A DNA stretch of 64,000 nucleotides, taken from contig NZ_KB900536.1 in assembly GCF_000378965.1 (NCBI RefSeq), positions 1,604,052-1,668,051 on the forward strand, given 5' to 3'. This stretch comes from Thioalkalivibrio thiocyanodenitrificans ARhD 1. GTDB lineage: Bacteria; Pseudomonadota; Gammaproteobacteria; Ectothiorhodospirales; Ectothiorhodospiraceae. The notes below the pieces were generated by a model that saw only the letters and a list, made by a program, of their open reading frames with translations, searched no databases and was not told the DNA's origin. Made by a program: the position numbers and the translations under genes. Below, piece after piece: positions 62,870-64,000 of this stretch. Numbering within the stretch: the first letter of the stretch is position 1; each line of letters starts with the position of its first letter.

Positions 62870-64000
62870 CCGCGCTGCTGCTGACCGTGTTCATCCCGCT
62901 CGCCGGCGCTGCGATCCTGGCCCTGCTGCGTGCGCTGGCGGTGGCCGGCTGGGTCAACGTGGCCGTCTCCACGCTGAGCTTCGCGGCTTCCGCCTGGCTT
63001 GCCTGGTCGGTGGCGACCGGCGGAGAGATCGCCGGCAACGGCTTCCACGTGGACGCCTTCAACGTCTACCTGGTAACGCTCACCGCCTTCGTCGGCCTGA
63101 CCACGTCGATCTTCTCGCGGCCCTACATGCGCCATGTCTGCGATACCGGCCGCACCGGCGAGCGCGGCATGCGCGTGTATCACGCCATGTACCAGATGTT
63201 CATGTTCACCATGCTGCTGGCGCTCACCACGGACAACCTGGGCATCCTGTGGGTCGCCGTGGAGGGCGCCACCCTGAGCACCGTGCTGCTGGTGTCCCTG
63301 TATCGCACGCCGGAAGCGGTGGAGGCGGCCTGGAAATACTTCATCCTCTGCGGCGTGGGCCTTGCACTGGCGCTGTTCGGCACCGTACTCACCTACTTTG
63401 CCGCGCAGCATGTCCTGCCCGATCCGCACGCGGGACTGACCTGGAGCGTCCTGTATGCCCATGCCGGGGCGCTCGAGCCGGGCGTCATGGGCCTCGCCTT
63501 CGTCTTCATCCTGGTGGGCTACGGCACCAAGGTGGGGCTCGTGCCGCTGCACCAATGGCTGCCGGATGCACACTCCGAGGGCCCCACGCCCATGTCCGCG
63601 GTACTCTCCGGGCTGCTGCTGAACGTGGCCCTGTACGCCGTGATCCGCGTCAAGATGCTGGTGGACGGCTCGCTGGCGGACACCGCCACGCCGCACATGG
63701 CCGGTTACCTGCTCATGGGCTTCGGCATGCTCTCGTTCATGGTGGCCGCCCTGTTTCTGCACCGCCAGCGCGACATCAAGCGCATGTTCAGCTACTCGTC
63801 CATCGAGCACATGGGGCTGATCACCTTCGCCTTCGGCCTGGGCGGTCCGCTGGCCACCTTCGGCGCCCTGTTGCACATGCTGGTGCACTCGCTCACCAAG
63901 TCGGCCATCTTCGTCACCGTGGGCCACGCCGCGCACATCGCCGGCACCCAGAACATCGACCACATCCGCGGCCTGATCCGCACCCAGCCGGCGGTGGGCT
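62866..64000 (+). CDS. hyfF: HyfF-like membrane subunit (cut by window end)
   Basis: A NuoL/M-type membrane protein, 378 codons visible, continuing past the window. The GTG at 62866 overlaps the hyfE stop by 4 bases. The reading V-T-A-L-L-L-T-V-F-I-P begins it; later GYGTKVGLVPLHQWLPDAHS and FSYSSIEHMGLITF carry channel Lys and Glu residues. The order hyfB-C-E-F is that of hydrogenase-4 clusters. Whether a [NiFe] large subunit (hyfG) follows cannot be seen. Confidence 0.88.
   Translation, partial: MTALLLTVFIPLAGAAILALLRALAVAGWVNVAVSTLSFAASAWLAWSVATGGEIAGNGFHVDAFNVYLVTLTAFVGLTTSIFSRPYMRHVCDTGRTGERGMRVYHAMYQMFMFTMLLALTTDNLGILWVAVEGATLSTVLLVSLYRTPEAVEAAWKYFILCGVGLALALFGTVLTYFAAQHVLPDPHAGLTWSVLYAHAGALEPGVMGLAFVFILVGYGTKVGLVPLHQWLPDAHSEGPTPMSAVLSGLLLNVALYAVIRVKMLVDGSLADTATPHMAGYLLMGFGMLSFMVAALFLHRQRDIKRMFSYSSIEHMGLITFAFGLGGPLATFGALLHMLVHSLTKSAIFVTVGHAAHIAGTQNIDHIRGLIRTQPAVG

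Overview
The window is about 64 kb of high-GC, densely packed chromosomal DNA from a gammaproteobacterium. An E. coli-type GshA, MtfA, Rep, HrpB, AmpD/AmpE and cobalamin-dependent MetH all point to that class. A cbb3 oxidase cluster, a potassium-independent H+-pyrophosphatase, a DsrC/TusE-family protein, cytochrome c' and GTP-type PEP carboxykinase suggest a respiratory, possibly sulfur-metabolising member of the Chromatiales/Ectothiorhodospiraceae neighbourhood. That placement is inference. No rRNA, tRNA, CRISPR or prophage was seen; the only mobile element is one IS110-family insertion.

Layout. 1-6.6 kb: a methyltransferase C-terminus, gshA, mtfA, a MarC-family protein and an ABC-F ATPase. 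6.7-10.4 kb: a peroxide-reduction module (rubredoxin reductase, rubredoxin, rubrerythrin) downstream of oxyR with a near-consensus OxyR site, then a DUF3301 gene. 10.4-18 kb: an inositol-monophosphatase-family protein overlapping a class III adenylate cyclase, hppA, a TPR lipoprotein and a TraB-family membrane protein. 18-26 kb: a pentapeptide-repeat protein, two Slp lipoproteins, a triad-less dienelactone-hydrolase-like protein, hrpB, two uncharacterised genes and a canonical dienelactone hydrolase. 26-37.4 kb: a tail-anchored coiled-coil response regulator, a short-chain dehydrogenase, FadL, a GNAT-nitrilase fusion, metH and bpt. 37.7-42.7 kb: a second IMPase-family enzyme, a lipoprotein, YjbQ, a Crp/Fnr regulator next to cytochrome c', a histidine phosphatase and ampE. 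43.2-49.8 kb: ccoNOQP, an 86-residue membrane protein, ccoG and fixH, all on the minus strand behind an FNR-type box, then ampD and a thioredoxin-like gene. 49.9-58.7 kb: rep, a porin, a SlyD-like/methyltransferase fusion, the IS110 element, pckG and tusE. 58.9-64 kb: an XRE regulator and hyfBCEF-like genes running off the window.

The most striking feature is not a gene. About 19 intergenic sites carry arrays of 7-bp repeats with different unit sequences (for example CTTGAAC, TGTCAGT, GTGAGGC, GATGAAG). Many are paired as two opposed arms around a 40-90 nt spacer, and the arms nearly always lie 0-10 nt from a stop codon. In five genes the stop codon itself lies inside a repeat unit. A second layer of REP-like palindromes occurs in the longer gaps; one is nested between heptad arms and others flank the IS110 element.
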